This document shows, piece after piece, positions 34,997-49,900 of a stretch of DNA of 64,000 bases. The position numbers and the translations under genes were made by a program. Under the pieces are notes generated by a model, which worked only from the letters and a program-made list of their open reading frames with translations, searched no databases and had not been told where the DNA came from. Numbering within the stretch: position 1 is the stretch's first letter; each line of letters opens with the position of its first letter. The DNA comes from Nematostella vectensis (taxonomy: Eukaryota > Cnidaria > Anthozoa > Actiniaria > Edwardsiidae). Location: assembly GCF_932526225.1 (NCBI RefSeq), contig NC_064037.1:1984001-2048000 (forward strand), in the 5' to 3' direction.

Positions 34997-37900
34997 TTAT
35001 CTTCTTTGTCTTCTTTCGTGCTCCATTTGCTCCACCGCTCTTCTTCTTTTCTGCAAAGCAAAAGAAGATTCTCATAAAATTACGGTGTCTATTTTGTATT
35101 TCTGTCTGTCTGTCCATCTGTCTGTTCGTCTGTCTGTCTCATTGTCTGTCTGTTTCGTCTTTCTGTCCCGGCGTCCGTTCGTCTATCTGTCTGTCTTACC
35201 CAGTTGACGCTTTCCTCGCTTGTTATGAGCTCGATGATGGCTGTAAGAAGTGCGGACCCCGGACAGCTGTCCTGCCCGGCGGACAATTTGAGTGAAGGCT
35301 GGGATATCTTCCGCTCGAGCAGGGTATCCAGTTCCCGGCGCAGATCCTGGATGACGAAATTAATTACTAAGATAAGTTTGCAAGATTCATTATTGCTACC
35401 GAGCGGGCCTAAAGTTGCATGCCTCGATCAAACGGTGATGAGGGTTGATGAAAGTTTCACTCTTTCTAGCTCTCCCGGGGTTGCGATCAAACGGCCTGCT
35501 AACGTCTTCATAAAAATCAGCGCGCGTTCACTCGTGTTCAAAAGCGCGCGCTGCCCGTGTGTCCTTTCAGGAAGAAGAAAAAAACTAGCTCAACTTCTGA
35601 AAATGCGATAACGGTATTGGTTTATTTGGATTTTCTAATAATTATACAACCTCAGGGTTCATCACCGAATCTGAAATTACACGTTAAATTCCACTTTTTC
35701 TGAAAACTGCTGACAGAAACACTCTCATCAACCTTCATTCGCGCGATCACGCGATTCAAGTGAATGAGAGTCATTGACAGTCGACGAGAGTGCAAGGCCG
35801 AGTTGTCAGCTTCTCCTCATCTCGGTTTGATCGAAGTTTTAGACTATAGCGTAACCACAGGAAGCCCATAACATGTCCAGATTTCATCAGGCAGCAACAG
35901 GGAGACAATACCTTGACTAGGTTCGCTATCCTCTTGGGTGACCTGAACTTGATAAAGTTATCGACGGCGATGGTCTCGTGACCTTGACCGTGACCTTGCT
36001 CAACGTGCATCGAGATGCTGCCTCCAAAGAACAGCAGAGGGAACGGAGCGATCACGGTGGAGTCGTGAATAAACACCTACGGCAAAGGGTGTTGGGGTTT
36101 GAATGGACAGCAGGTGAATGAACACCTATGACGAGGAGAGTTGGGGTTTGAATGAACACGTATGTGAGTGAACACCTATGCGGGGGAGAGTTGGTTGGAA
36201 TAAACACGTATGTGAGTGAACACCTATGACGGGGAGAGTTGGGGTTTGAATGAAGACCATGTGAATGAGCACCTATGACGGGGACAGTTGGGGTTTGAAT
36301 GAAGACCATGTGAGTGAACACCTATGACGGGGAGAGTTGGGGTTTGAATGAAGACCATGTGAGTGAACATCTATGACGGGGAGAGTTGGGGTTTGAATGA
36401 ACACGTATGTGAGTGAACATCTATGACGGGGAGAGTTGGGGTTTGAATGAAGACCATGTGAGTGAACACCTATGAGGGGAGAGTTGGGGTTTGAATAAAG
36501 ACCATGTGAATGGGCACCTATGACGGGGAGAGTTGGGGTTTGAATGAAGACCATGTGAGTGAACATCTATGACGGGGAGAGTTGGGGTTTGAATGAACAC
36601 GTATGTGAGTGAACATCTATGACGGGGAGAGTTGGGGTTTGAATGAAGACCATGTGAGTGAACACCTATGAGGGGAGAGTTGGGGTTTGAATGAACACGT
36701 ATGTGAGTGAACACCTATGCGGGGGAGAGTTGGTTTGAATAAACACGTATGTGAGTGAACACCTATGACGGGGAGAGTTGGGGTTTGAATGAAGACCATG
36801 TGAATGAGCACCTATGACGGGGAGAGTTTGAATGAAGACCATTGAGTGAACACCTATGAGGGGGAGAGTTGGGGTTTGAATGAAGACTATGTGAATGAGC
36901 ACCTATGACGGGGAGAGTTTGAATGAAGACCATGTGAGTGAACACCTATGAGGGGGAGAGTTGGGGTTTGAATGAAGACCATGAGAGTGAACACCTATGA
37001 GGGGAGAGTTGGGGTTTGAATGAAGACTATGTGAATGAGCACCTATGACGGGGAGAGTTTGAATGAAGACCATGTGAGTGAACACCTATGAGGGGGAGAG
37101 TTGGGGTTTGAATGAAGACCATGAGAGTGAACACCTATGAGGGGAGAGTTGGGGTTTGAATGAAGACCATGAGAGTGAACACCTATGACGGGGAGAGTTG
37201 GGGTTTGAATGAAGACCATGTGAGTGAACATCTATGACGGGGAGAGTTGGGGTTTGAATGAAGACCATGTGAGTGAACACCTATGACGGGGAGAGTTGGG
37301 GTTTGAATGAACACGTATGTGAGTGAACATCTATGAGGGGGAGAGTTGGGGTTTGAATGAAGACCATGTGAGTAAACACCTATGACGGGGAGAGGGGGTT
37401 TGCATGAAGACCATGTGAGTGAACATCTATGACGGGGAGAGTTGGGGTTTGAATGAAGACCATGTGAGTGAACACCTATGAGGGGGAGAGTTGGGGTTTG
37501 AATGAAGACCATGTGAGTGAACACCTATGAGGGGGAGAGTTGGGGTTTGAATGAAGACCATGTGAGTGAACACCTATGAGGGGGAGAGTTGGGGTTTGAA
37601 TGAAGACCATGTGAGTGAACACCTATGACGGGGAGAGTTGGGGTTTGAATGAAGACCATGTGAGTGAACACCTATGACGGGGAGAGTTGGGGTTTGAATG
37701 AACACGTATGTGAGTGAACATCTATGAGGGGGAGAGTTGGGGTTTGAATGAAGACCATGTGAGTAAACACCTATGACGGGGAGAGGGGGTTTGCATGAAG
37801 ACCATGTGAGTGAACATCTATGACGGGGAGAGTTGGGGTTTGAATGAAGACCATGTGAGTGAACACCTATGAGGGGGAGAGTTGGGGTTTGAATGAAGAC

Positions 37901-40900
37901 CATGAGAGTGAACACCTATGAGGGGAGAGTTGGGGTTTGAATGAAGACCATGTGAGTGAACATCTATGACGGGGAGAGTTGGGGTTTGAATGAAGACCAT
38001 GTGAGTGAACACCTATGACGGGGAGAGTTGGGGTTTGAATGAACACGTATGTGAGTGAACACCTATGCGGGGGAGAGTTGGTTTGAATAAACACGTATGT
38101 GAGTGAACACCTATGACGGGGAGAGTTGGGGTTTGAATGAAGACCATGTGAATGATCACCTATGACGGGGAGAGCTGGGGTTTGAATGAAGACCATGTGA
38201 TTGAGCACCTATGACGGGGAGAGTTGCGGTTTGAATGAAGACCATGTGAGTGAACACCTATGAGGGGGAGAGTTGGGGTTTGAATGAAGACCATGTGAGT
38301 GAACACCTATGAGGGGGAGAGTTGGGGTTTGAATGAAGACCATGTGAGTGAACACCTATGAGGGGGAGAGTTGGAGTTTGAATGAAGACCATGTGAGTGA
38401 ACACCTATGACGGGGAGAGTTGGGGTTTGAATGAACACGTATGTGAGTGAACACCTATGCGGGGGAGAGTTGGTTTGAATAAACACGTATGTGAGTGAAC
38501 ACCTATGACGGGGAGAGTTGGGGTTTGAATGAAGACCATGTGAATGAGCACCTATGACGGGGAGAGTTTGAATGAAGACCATTGAGTGAACACCTATGAG
38601 GGGGAGAGTTGGGGTTTGAATGAAGACCATGAGAGTGAACACCTATGAGGGGAGAGTTGGGGTTTGAATGAAGACCATGAGAGTGAACACCTATGACGGG
38701 GAGAGTTGGGGTTTGAATGAAGACCATGTGAGTGAACATCTATGACGGGGAGAGTTGGGGTTTGAATGAAGACCATGTGAGTGAACACCTATGACGGGGA
38801 GAGTTGGGGTTTGAATGAACACGTATGTGAGTGAACATCTATGAGGGGGAGAGTTGGGGTTTGAATGAAGACCATGTGAGTGAACACCTATGACGGGGAG
38901 AGGGGGTTTGAATGAAGACCATGTGAATGAGCACCTATGACGGGGAGAGGGGGTTTGAATGAAGACCATGTGAGTGAACATCTATGACGGGGAGAGTTGG
39001 GGTTTGAATGAAGACCATGTGAGTGAACACCTATGAGGGGGAGAGATGGGGTTTGAATGAAGACCATGTGAGTGAACACCTATGAGGGGGAGAGTTGGGG
39101 TTTGAATGAAGACCATGTGAGTGAACACCTATGACGGGGAGAGTTGGGGTTTGAATGAAGACCATGTGAGTGAGCACCTATGACGGAGAGAGTTAGGGTT
39201 TAAATAAGTGAACACCTGAAGTGATTAAACCTACAGTAGAGGGAGTTGGGCTAGAGCTTAAACGTAAAGTAAAAGTTTTTACCGCTTAAAGTCTTAGCCA
39301 GTTGATTGAATTGGCGAGAAAAAAGTGTTTGGACCGACTTCATTCACTGGGAATAAGGTAGGTCAAACGCGGATAGCTTGGGGAACCCTGCCAACCTTTG
39401 ATGACTTGATTTTTTGGTGGTAGATCAACCAGTCATTTTGGAATGCTGTTACTTCCACGTTGACTGATTTCGGGTGAAGCGCGACTTTGCCATCTTCCTG
39501 GGTAAAAAGGCGAGGCGGTCTGGAACAAATGTATAAGTTTAAAAAGGGAAAGAACCAAACAGCAGCGTCACTGAATCCCGAGGATTCACTTGCACACGAA
39601 AACGTTAATTAAAACGAACAGAAGCATTAAAAAATTACAACCAAAACACACGTTGGCAAACTCTATTCTGGCCACTACCATATTATTACCATTTGAGTTT
39701 GTCGTGATGCTTTATTCTGGCCACTACCATATTATTACCGTTTGAGTTTGTCGTGATGCTCTATTCTGGCCACTACCATATTATTACCATTTGAGTTTGT
39801 CGTGGTGCTCTATTCTGAGCCACTACCATATTATTACCGTCTGAGTTTGTCGTGGTGCTCTATTCTGGCCACTACCATATTATTACCGTCTGAGTTTGTC
39901 GTGGTGCTCTATTCTGGCCACTACCATATTATTACCGTTTGAGTTTGTCGTGGTGCTCTATTCTGGCCACTACCATATTATTACCGTCTGAGTTTGTCGT
40001 GGTGCTCTATTCTGGCCACTACCATATTATTACCGTTTGAGTTTGTCGTGGTGGTCTATTCTGGCCACTACCATATTATTACCGTTTGAGTTTGTCGTGA
40101 TGCTCTATTCTGGCCACTACCATATTATTACCGTTTGAGTTTGTCGTGATGCTCTATTCTGAGCCACTACCATATTATTACCGCCTGAGTTTGTCGTGAT
40201 GCTCTATTCTGGCCACTACCATATTATTACCGTTTGAGTTTGTCGTGGTGCTCTATTCTGGCCACTACCATATTATTACCGTTTGAGTTTGTCGTGGTGC
40301 TCTATTCTGAGTCACTACCATATTATTACCGTCTGAGTTTGTCGTGGTGCTCTATTCTGGCCACTACCATATTATTACCGTTTGAGTTTGTCGTGGTGCT
40401 CTATTCTGGCCACTACCATATTATTACCGTTTGAGTTTGTCATGGTGCTCTATTCTGGCCACTACCATATTATTACCAAGTGAGTTTGTCGTGATGCTCT
40501 ATTCTGGCCACTACCATATTATTACCGTTTGAGTTTGTCGTGGTGCTCTATTCTGAGCCACTACCATATTATTACCGTTTGAGTTTGTCGTGGTGCTCTA
40601 TTCTGGCCACTACCATATTATTACCGTTTGAGTTTGTTGTGATGCTCTATTCTGGCCACTACCATATTATTACCGTTTGAGTTTGTCGTGGTGCTCTATT
40701 CTGGCCACTACCATATTATTACCGTTTGAGTTTGTTGTGATGCTCTATTCTGGCCACTACCATATTATTACCGTTTGAGTTTGCCGTGGTGCTCTATTCT
40801 GGCCACTACCATATTATTACCGTCTGAGTTTGTCGTGGTGCTCTATTCTGGCCACTACCATATTATTACCGTCTGAGTTTGTTGTGGTGCTCTATTCTGA

Positions 40901-43900
40901 GCCACTACCATATTATTACCGTCTGAGTTTGTCGTGGTGCTCTATTCTGGCCACTACCATATTATTACCGTTTGAGTTTGTTGTGATGCTCTATTCTGGC
41001 CACTACCATATTATTACCGTTTGAGTTTGCCGTGGTGCTCTATTCTGGCCACTACCATATTATTACCGTCTGAGTTTGTCGTGGTGCTCTATTCTGAGCC
41101 ACTACCATATTATTACCGTCTGAGTTTGTCGTGGTGCTCTATTCTGGCCACTACCATATTATTACCGTTTGAGTTTGTCTTGGTGCTCTATTCTGAGCCA
41201 CTACCATATTATTACCGTTTGAGTTTGTCATGGTGCTCTATTCTGGCCACTACCATATTATTACCGTTAGAGTTTGTCGTGGTGCTCTATTCTGGCCACT
41301 ACCATATTATTACCGTTAGAGTTTGTGGTGGTGCTCTATTCTGGCCACTACCATATTATTACCGTTTGAGTTTGTCGTGGTGCTCTATTCTGGCCACTAC
41401 CATATTATTACCATTTGAGTTTGTCGTGATGCTTTATTCTGGCCACTACCATATTATTACCGTTTGAGTTTGTCGTGATGCTCTATTCTGGCCACTACCA
41501 TATTATTACCATTTGAGTTTGTCGTGGTGCTCTATTCTGAGCCACTACCATATTATTACCGTCTGAGTTTGTCGTGGTGCTCTATTCTGGCCACTACCAT
41601 ATTATTACCGTCTGAGTTTGTCGTGGTGCTCTATTCTGGCCACTACCATATTATTACCGTTTGAGTTTGTCGTGGTGCTCTATTCTGGCCACTACCATAT
41701 TATTACCGTCTGAGTTTGTCGTGGTGCTCTATTCTGGCCACTACCATATTATTACCGTTTGAGTTTGTCGTGGTGGTCTATTCTGGCCACTACCATATTA
41801 TTACCGTTTGAGTTTGTCGTGATGCTCTATTCTGGCCACTACCATATTATTACCGTTTGAGTTTGTCGTGATGCTCTATTCTGAGCCACTACCATATTAT
41901 TACCGCCTGAGTTTGTCGTGATGCTCTATTCTGGCCACTACCATATTATTACCGTTTGAGTTTGTCGTGGTGCTCTATTCTGGCCACTACCATATTATTA
42001 CCGTTTGAGTTTGTCGTGGTGCTCTATTCTGAGTCACTACCATATTATTACCGTCTGAGTTTGTCGTGGTGCTCTATTCTGGCCACTACCATATTATTAC
42101 CGTTTGAGTTTGTCGTGGTGCTCTATTCTGGCCACTACCATATTATTACCGTTTGAGTTTGTCATGGTGCTCTATTCTGGCCACTACCATATTATTACCA
42201 AGTGAGTTTGTCGTGATGCTCTATTCTGGCCACTACCATATTATTACCGTTTGAGTTTGTCGTGGTGCTCTATTCTGAGCCACTACCATATTATTACCGT
42301 TTGAGTTTGTCGTGGTGCTCTATTCTGGCCACTACCATATTATTACCGTTTGAGTTTGTTGTGATGCTCTATTCTGGCCACTACCATATTATTACCGTTT
42401 GAGTTTGTCGTGGTGCTCTATTCTGGCCACTACCATATTATTACCGTTTGAGTTTGTTGTGATGCTCTATTCTGGCCACTACCATATTATTACCGTTTGA
42501 GTTTGCCGTGGTGCTCTATTCTGGCCACTACCATATTATTACCGTCTGAGTTTGTCGTGGTGCTCTATTCTGGCCACTACCATATTATTACCGTCTGAGT
42601 TTGTTGTGGTGCTCTATTCTGAGCCACTACCATATTATTACCGTCTGAGTTTGTCGTGGTGCTCTATTCTGGCCACTACCATATTATTACCGTTTGAGTT
42701 TGTTGTGATGCTCTATTCTGGCCACTACCATATTATTACCGTTTGAGTTTGCCGTGGTGCTCTATTCTGGCCACTACCATATTATTACCGTCTGAGTTTG
42801 TTGTGGTGCTCTATTCTGAGCCACTACCATATTATTACCGTCTGAGTTTGTCGTGGTGCTCTATTCTGGCCACTACCATATTATTACCGTCTGAGTTTGT
42901 CGTGGTGCTCTATTCTGAGCCACTACCATATTATTACCGTTTGAGTTTGTCATGGTGCTCTATTCTGGCCACTACCATATTATTACCGTTAGAGTTTGTC
43001 GTGGTGCTCTATTCTGGCCACTACCATATTATTACCGTTAGAGTTTGTGGTGGTGCTCTATTCTGGCCACTACCATATTATTACCGTTTGAGTTTGTCGT
43101 GGTGCTCTATTCTGGCCACTACCATATTATTACCGTTAGAGTTTGTCGTGGTGCTCTATTCTGGCCACTACCATATTATTACCGTTTGAGTTTGTCGTGA
43201 TGCTCTATTCTGGCCACTACCATATTATTACCGTTTGAGTTTGTCGTGATGCTCTATTCTGGCCACTACCATATTATTACCGTTTGAGTTTGTCGTGGTG
43301 CTCTATTCTGAGCCACTACCATATTATTACCGTTTGAGTTTGTCGTGGTGCTCTATTCTGGCCACTACCATATTATTACCGTTTGAGTTTGTCGTGGTGC
43401 TCTATTCTGGCCACTACCATATTATTACCGTTTGAGTTTGTCGTGGTGCTCTATTCTGGCCACTACTTTATTATTACCGTTTGAGTTTGTCGTGATGCTC
43501 TATTCTGAGCCACTACCATATTATTACCGTTTGAGTTTGTCGTGGTGCTCTATTCTGGCCACTACCATATTATTACCGTTTGAGTTTGTCGTGGTGCTCT
43601 ATTCTGAGCCACTACCATATTATTACCGTCTGAGTTTGTCGTGGTGCTCTATTCTGAGCCACTACCATATTATTACCGTCTGAGTTTGCCGTGGTGCTCT
43701 ATTCTGGCCACTACCATATTATTACCGTCTGAGTTTGTCGTGGTGCTCTATTCTGGCCACTACCATATTATTACCGTTTGAGTTTGTCGTGGTGCTCTAT
43801 TCTGGCCACTACCATATTATTACCGTTTGAGTTTGTCGTGGTGCTCTATTCTGGCCACTACCAAATTATTACCGTTTGAGTTTGTTGTGATGCTCTATTC

Positions 43901-46900
43901 TGGCCACTACCATATTATTACCGTCTGAGTTTGTCGTGGTGCTCTATTCTGAGTCACTACCATATTATTACCGTTTGAGTTTGTCGTGATGCTCTATTCT
44001 GGCCACTACCATATTATTACCGTCTGAGTTTGTCGTGGTGCTCTATTTTGAGCCACTACCATATTATTACCGTCTGAGTTTGTCGTGATGCTCTATTCTG
44101 GCCACTACCATATTATTACCGTCTGAGTTTGTCGTGGTGCTCTATTTTGAGCCACTACCATATTATTACCGTCTGAGTTTGTTGTGGTGCTCTATTCTGG
44201 CCACTACCATATTATTACCATTTGAGTTTGTCGTGGTGGTCTATTCTGGCCACTACCATATTATTACCGTTTGAGTTTGTCGTGGTGCTCTATTCTGGCC
44301 ACTACTATATTATTACCGTTTGAGTTTGTTGTGGTGCTCTATTCTGGCCACTACCATATTATTACCGTCTGAGTTTGTCGTGGTGCTCTATTCTGGCCAC
44401 TACTATATTATTACCGTTTGAGTTTGTCGTGATGCTCTATTCTGGCCACTACCATATTATTACCGTCTGAGTTTGTCGTGGTGCTCTATTCTGGCCACTA
44501 CCAAATTATTACCGTTTGAGTTTGTTGTGATGCTCTATTCTGGCCATTACCATATTATTACCGTTTGAGTTTGTCGTGGTGCTCTATTCTGGCCATTACC
44601 ATATTATTACCGTTTGAGTTTGTCGTGGTGCTCTATTCTGGCCACGTTAGGGTACAACCCTGCACAAAGGATGGCCTTCACAAGCTTTATATTGTCTGAA
44701 AAGAAAAACAAAGGGAACTTCACAAGCTTTATATTGTCTGAAAAGAAAAACAAAGGGAACTTTTGTTTAACGTTTCATTGAACTAAACGTTTCAAGTCTT
44801 CTGTAAGGGTGTGACACAAGATTCGTATTCTCCTAGAAACAGCAGCGTTTATATGCTGTTTCTACAACGATGATTGTCTGTGATTTGTTGGTTGGTAGAA
44901 CTGACCTGCGTTATTGTTGGTTGGTTGTGATGGGACCGACCTGTGATAGGCTAGTAGTGGTAGGGATTGGGTAAATGACTTGCGTTATGATTGGTTGGTT
45001 GTGATGGGATGGACCTGTGTTATGATTGGTTGGTTGTGATGGGACCGACCTGTGGTTGGCTAGTAGTGGTGGGGGTGGGGTGATTGACCTGCGTTATGAT
45101 TGGCTGGTTGTGATGGGAAGGACCTGCGTTATGATTGGTTGGTTGTGATGGTACAGACCTGCGTTGTGATTGGCAGATGGTTCCTTAGGATCGGAAGACT
45201 TCAGGAATCCGCTGTCATATAACAGGCGAGCAAACTGACACTTCATGTTGCTTAGCATCTAGCAAAAATACCACGGAGGTAGTAATATAATATACATAAT
45301 AATACAAAAAAGAGATAAGAGAAGGGGAGCAATAGGAGAAGAATGAGTGAAAAAAGCCTAAAAAGTTAAGGAATGAGTGGAAAATTGGTATTGGGAGGAG
45401 GAAGTGTCTTTTAATCTTCGAGAGGAGGGAAACATATGAAAAATGAGAAATATATGGGATAATTTGGGGCCTGTCTCTCCCTTCTCTTATAGGTACATTA
45501 CAAGGGATAATTAACTCGTGTCGGACAAACAGACAGATGGAACAGTGATCAATTCTAAACTGGAAAAAAAACCTATTAAGTGGAAACATCTTAGGGTCCT
45601 GACCCCGTACGCAGTTCTGCTCAAGGTTAAACCAATCAGCTATCGAGCTATGATTTGGGGTTTGCACGGCGCAGATCTGCGCGGTTTGAGCCAATCAGAC
45701 GTTATAGATCTCGGTGACATCAAGGAGGTGTTGACATACAATAACCAGACTACTCTGTATGGCATAAATATCTTGTTATTACATGTCAACAGGGGTAAAG
45801 CCTTTGTTAATTCTCAAACAAAAGGTAAAACAAAACCTCTGAAAGTCTGAACGAAAACACCTTCCTTTGACTAAATACAATAAGCTAAAAAGGAGCGACA
45901 TTATTTTCACAGGTCCTCTTTTATTATTATAGTTTCTCAAATTGATACTTTTTGTGTTTGATATGTGTATTATTTTTAGCTTACTTGAAGGGTGCTAATT
46001 TGGCGGGATTGTTTTGGCGCGTTAAGAACAGTGTTCTCAAATACTGGAACTTCCTTCGTGTATCTCTTCCTTAGAGTTAATCGATTAACTCCAATATAAT
46101 GCCTTCCTTATTTTCGGAGTTTATGATATTTCTTTGAATACCTTGTATCCCAGAAGAGTCCTTGCGTTATTTTCCAATTTCAACTGGAAGCTTGGCAAGC
46201 CTTAATCGGCCACGGCAGACTTGTTACTTTGCTTTCGTTGTAAATGCGTATGCAACCATACAAATATCCATCTTTGGTCGCTTAATAGTAAATTCGGAAT
46301 GATCAAGCCGGCTATAACGCGAGGCAACGCGAGTTGGAGTGCTTATCATTGCAAGTGGTCACAAGACACAAAGCGCAGTCCTGCGCTTGCATTAGCCAAT
46401 AATGATACAATTATTCACTTCCTTTAGCGCAGGACTGCTCATGTATCAGCGAATCCCGTATTTAGCGTGATATCGGAACCCACGTGAACTGCTACCTAGC
46501 GCCTGGTTAATTAACCTGGTTAATCTACTCGGCTTAGTTTCGTATTTTAACTCAAACATATTGATTAAAAATAAACTTCTCACTACATCCAGAGTACTTT
46601 TCAATTATCTGTTAAGGACTCGCTTATTTTGAGAAATTTCGGGCTCGTTATGAAAGTAACGCGAAACAGCAAAACTTGAGCGCAGCCCTGCGCTCGCATT
46701 AGCCAATAATGATACAATTATTCACTTCCTGTTGCGCAGGACTGCTCATGTATCAGCGAATCCCGTATTTAGCGTAATACCGGAACCCACGTGAACTGGT
46801 AACAGAGACGTGTTTCTTAGCGCAGAGCAGAACTTTACGAGTGTTGCTACTTTGGTCTTGGGACTACACATCTCAATGTTAAAGCGATAAAAGAACCCGA

Positions 46901-49900
46901 TTTTTGTATGTGAACGTGGTGCGCAAAATAAGCGAGTCCTTAACAGATAATTGAAAAGTACTCTGGATATAGTGACAAGTTTATTTTTAATCAATATGTT
47001 TGAGTTAAAATACGAAACTAAGCCGAGTAGATTAACCAGGTAAATTAACCAGGCGCTAGGTAGAAGTTCACATGAGTTCCGATATCACGCTAAATACGGG
47101 ATTCGCTGATACATGAGCAGTCCTGCGCAACAGGAAGTGAATAATTGTATCATTATTGGCTAATGCGAGCGCAGGGCTGCGCTCAAGTTTTGCCGTTTCG
47201 CGTTACTTTCATAACGAGCCCGAAATTTTTCAAAATAAGCGAGTACTTAACAGATAATTGAGAAGTACTCTGGATGACACGTTTATTTTTAATCAATATG
47301 TTCCGATGTTACGCTAAATACGGGATTCGCTGATACATGAGCAGTCCTGCGCTAAAGGAAGTGAATAATTGTATCATTATTGGCTAATGCAAGAGCAGGA
47401 CTGCGCTTTGTGTCTTGTGACCACTTGCAATGATAAGCACTCCAACTCGCGTTGCTATACGTTATAGCCAGCTTGATCATACTAATGTTATTTTTGATTT
47501 GATAAGATAACAGCCGCTTTGCTAACAGTGGAGTACAAAATATATTGAAAGATAAGCACAAAACGGTGCAGTCGTGCGCGAAACTCGTAGTTAACTCACA
47601 AGTTTTCCCGTTTCGCATCACTTTCATAACTATAGACATGTTTACTTTTAAACAACATGTTTGATTGAAAATACGAAACTAAGCAGAGTAGATTAACCAA
47701 GTGGCAGGTACAAGGGCATAAGCTGCTCTGCGCTAGGTAGAAGTTCACATGGGTTCCGATATCACGCTAAATACGGGATTCGCTGATACATGAGCAGTCC
47801 TGCGCAACAGGAAGTGAATAATTGTATCATTATTGGCTAATGCGAGCGCAGGGCTGCGCTCAAGTTTTGCCGATTCGCGTTACTTTCATAACGAGCCCGA
47901 AATTTCTCAAAATAAGCGAGTCCTTAACAGATAATTGAAAAGTACTCTGGATGTAGTGAGAAGTTTATTTTTAATCAATATGTTTGAGTTAAAATACGAA
48001 ACTAAGCCGAGTAGATTAACCAGGTTAATTAACCAGGCGCTAGGTAGCAGTTCACGTGGGTTCCGATATCACGCTAAATACGGGATTCGCTGATACATGA
48101 GCAGTCCTGCGCTAAAGGAAGTGAATAATTGTATCATTATTGGCTAATGCAAGCGCAGGACTGCGCTTTGTGTCTTGTGACCACTTGCAATGATAAGCAC
48201 TCCAACTCGCGTTGCCTCGCGTTATAGCCGGCTTGATCATTCCGAATTTACTATTAAGCGACCAAAGATGGATATTTGTATGGTTGCATACGCATTTACA
48301 ACGAAAGCAAAGTAACAAGTCTGCCGTGGCCGATTAAGGCTTGCCAAGCTTCCAGTTGAAATTGGAAAATAACGCAAGGACTCTTCTGGGATACAAGGTA
48401 TTCAAAGAAATATCATAAACTCCGAAAATAAGGAAGGCATTATATTGGAGTTAATCGATTAACTCTAAGGAGGAGATACACGAAGGAAGTTCCAGTATTT
48501 GAGAACACTGTTCTTAACGCGCCAAAACAATCCCGCCAAATTAGCACCCTTCAAGTAAGCTAAAAATAATACACATATCAAACACAAAAAGTATCAATTT
48601 GAGAAACTATAATAATAAAAGAGGACCTGTGAAAATAATGTCGCTCCTTTTTAGCTTATTGTATTTAGTCAAAGGAAGGTGTTTTCGTTCAGACTTTCAG
48701 AGGTTTTGTTTTACCTTTTGTTTGAGAATTAACAAAGGCTTTACCCCTGTTGACATGTAATAACCAGATATTTATGCCATACAGAGTAGTCTGGTTATTG
48801 TATGTCAACACCTCCTTGATGTCACCGAGATCTATAACGTCTGATTGGCTCAGATCTGCGCCGATCTGCGCCGTGCAAACCCCAAATCATAGCTCGATAG
48901 CTGATTGGTTTAACCTTGAGCAGAACTGCGTACGGGGTCAGGACCCTAAGATGTTTCCACTTAATAGGTTTTTTTTCCAGTTTAGAATTGATCACTGTTA
49001 TGGATGGACAGCTAGACAGAAGGACGACAGATCGGCTAGACAGACAGGACGACAGATCGGCTAGACAGACTGGACGACTGATTGGCTAGACAGACTGGAC
49101 GACTGATTGGCTAGACAGACAGGACGGCATATCGGCTAGACAGACAGGATGACAGATAGGCTAGACAGACAAGACGGCAGATTGGCTAGACAGACAGGAC
49201 GACAGATTGGCTAGACAGACAGGACGACAGATAGGCTAGGATGGCAGGACGGCATATCGGCTAGACAGACAGGACGATTGATCCGCTAAACAGACAAGAC
49301 GACAGATCGGCTAGACAGACAGGACGACATATCGGCTAGACAGACAGGACGACAGATAGGCTAGGATGGCAGGACGACAGATCGGCTAGACAAAAGGACG
49401 ACAGATGGGCTAAGATACCTTTAACGTCTGTGTGGATAAAAAGTTCTCCCAGCAGTAGGTAGATGCGTTCCCGTGGCGGCTTGCGGCTTCCCAGCCCTAT
49501 GAGTGATATACAATATTATCAAGCGGAGGTCAAACTGGAGGTAAAGCATGAGCGTATATTAGATATCACTTTAGAAGGGTCCTTTTGTCAACACGAATTC
49601 TATAAGTCAAATTACTTGCAGATATGTAAGTCAGTGAATGGTCAGTTCTGGCGATTGGTTCGGGTGACACCTACCCTGTAGGCGTTGAGCACAGCAATGT
49701 GGTCGCTATGCGAGTCGCCAGCAAGCCGTGTCCTAACTTTGTCAGCAAGTTTCTTCTTATCCTAGGAAAAGGAACACAAAAGAAAAGTTTAAGAGAACAA
49801 TAGTAAAAGAAACGTGAACAGACTTGTATCTAAGTACCAGGGGATAGACAAAAGGCTCCCTGAAACCAAGTGTAGAGGCAACAGTCAGCACGGGGTCCAG

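Noticed and set aside
36052-39079. Many overlapping minus-strand open frames ([14 protein letters not shown]-type repeats)
   Set aside because: They are products of the 49-bp minisatellite in a DHX36 intron; starts and stops follow unit variants and they lack any gene context.
40234-43683. Plus-strand repetitive hydrophobic frames ([13 protein letters not shown] type)
   Set aside because: They are the antisense of the exon 25-derived minisatellite, not a membrane protein.
46221-48318. Identical 68-codon frames on opposite strands
   Set aside because: They are mirror positions of the palindromic element; no domain or start context.
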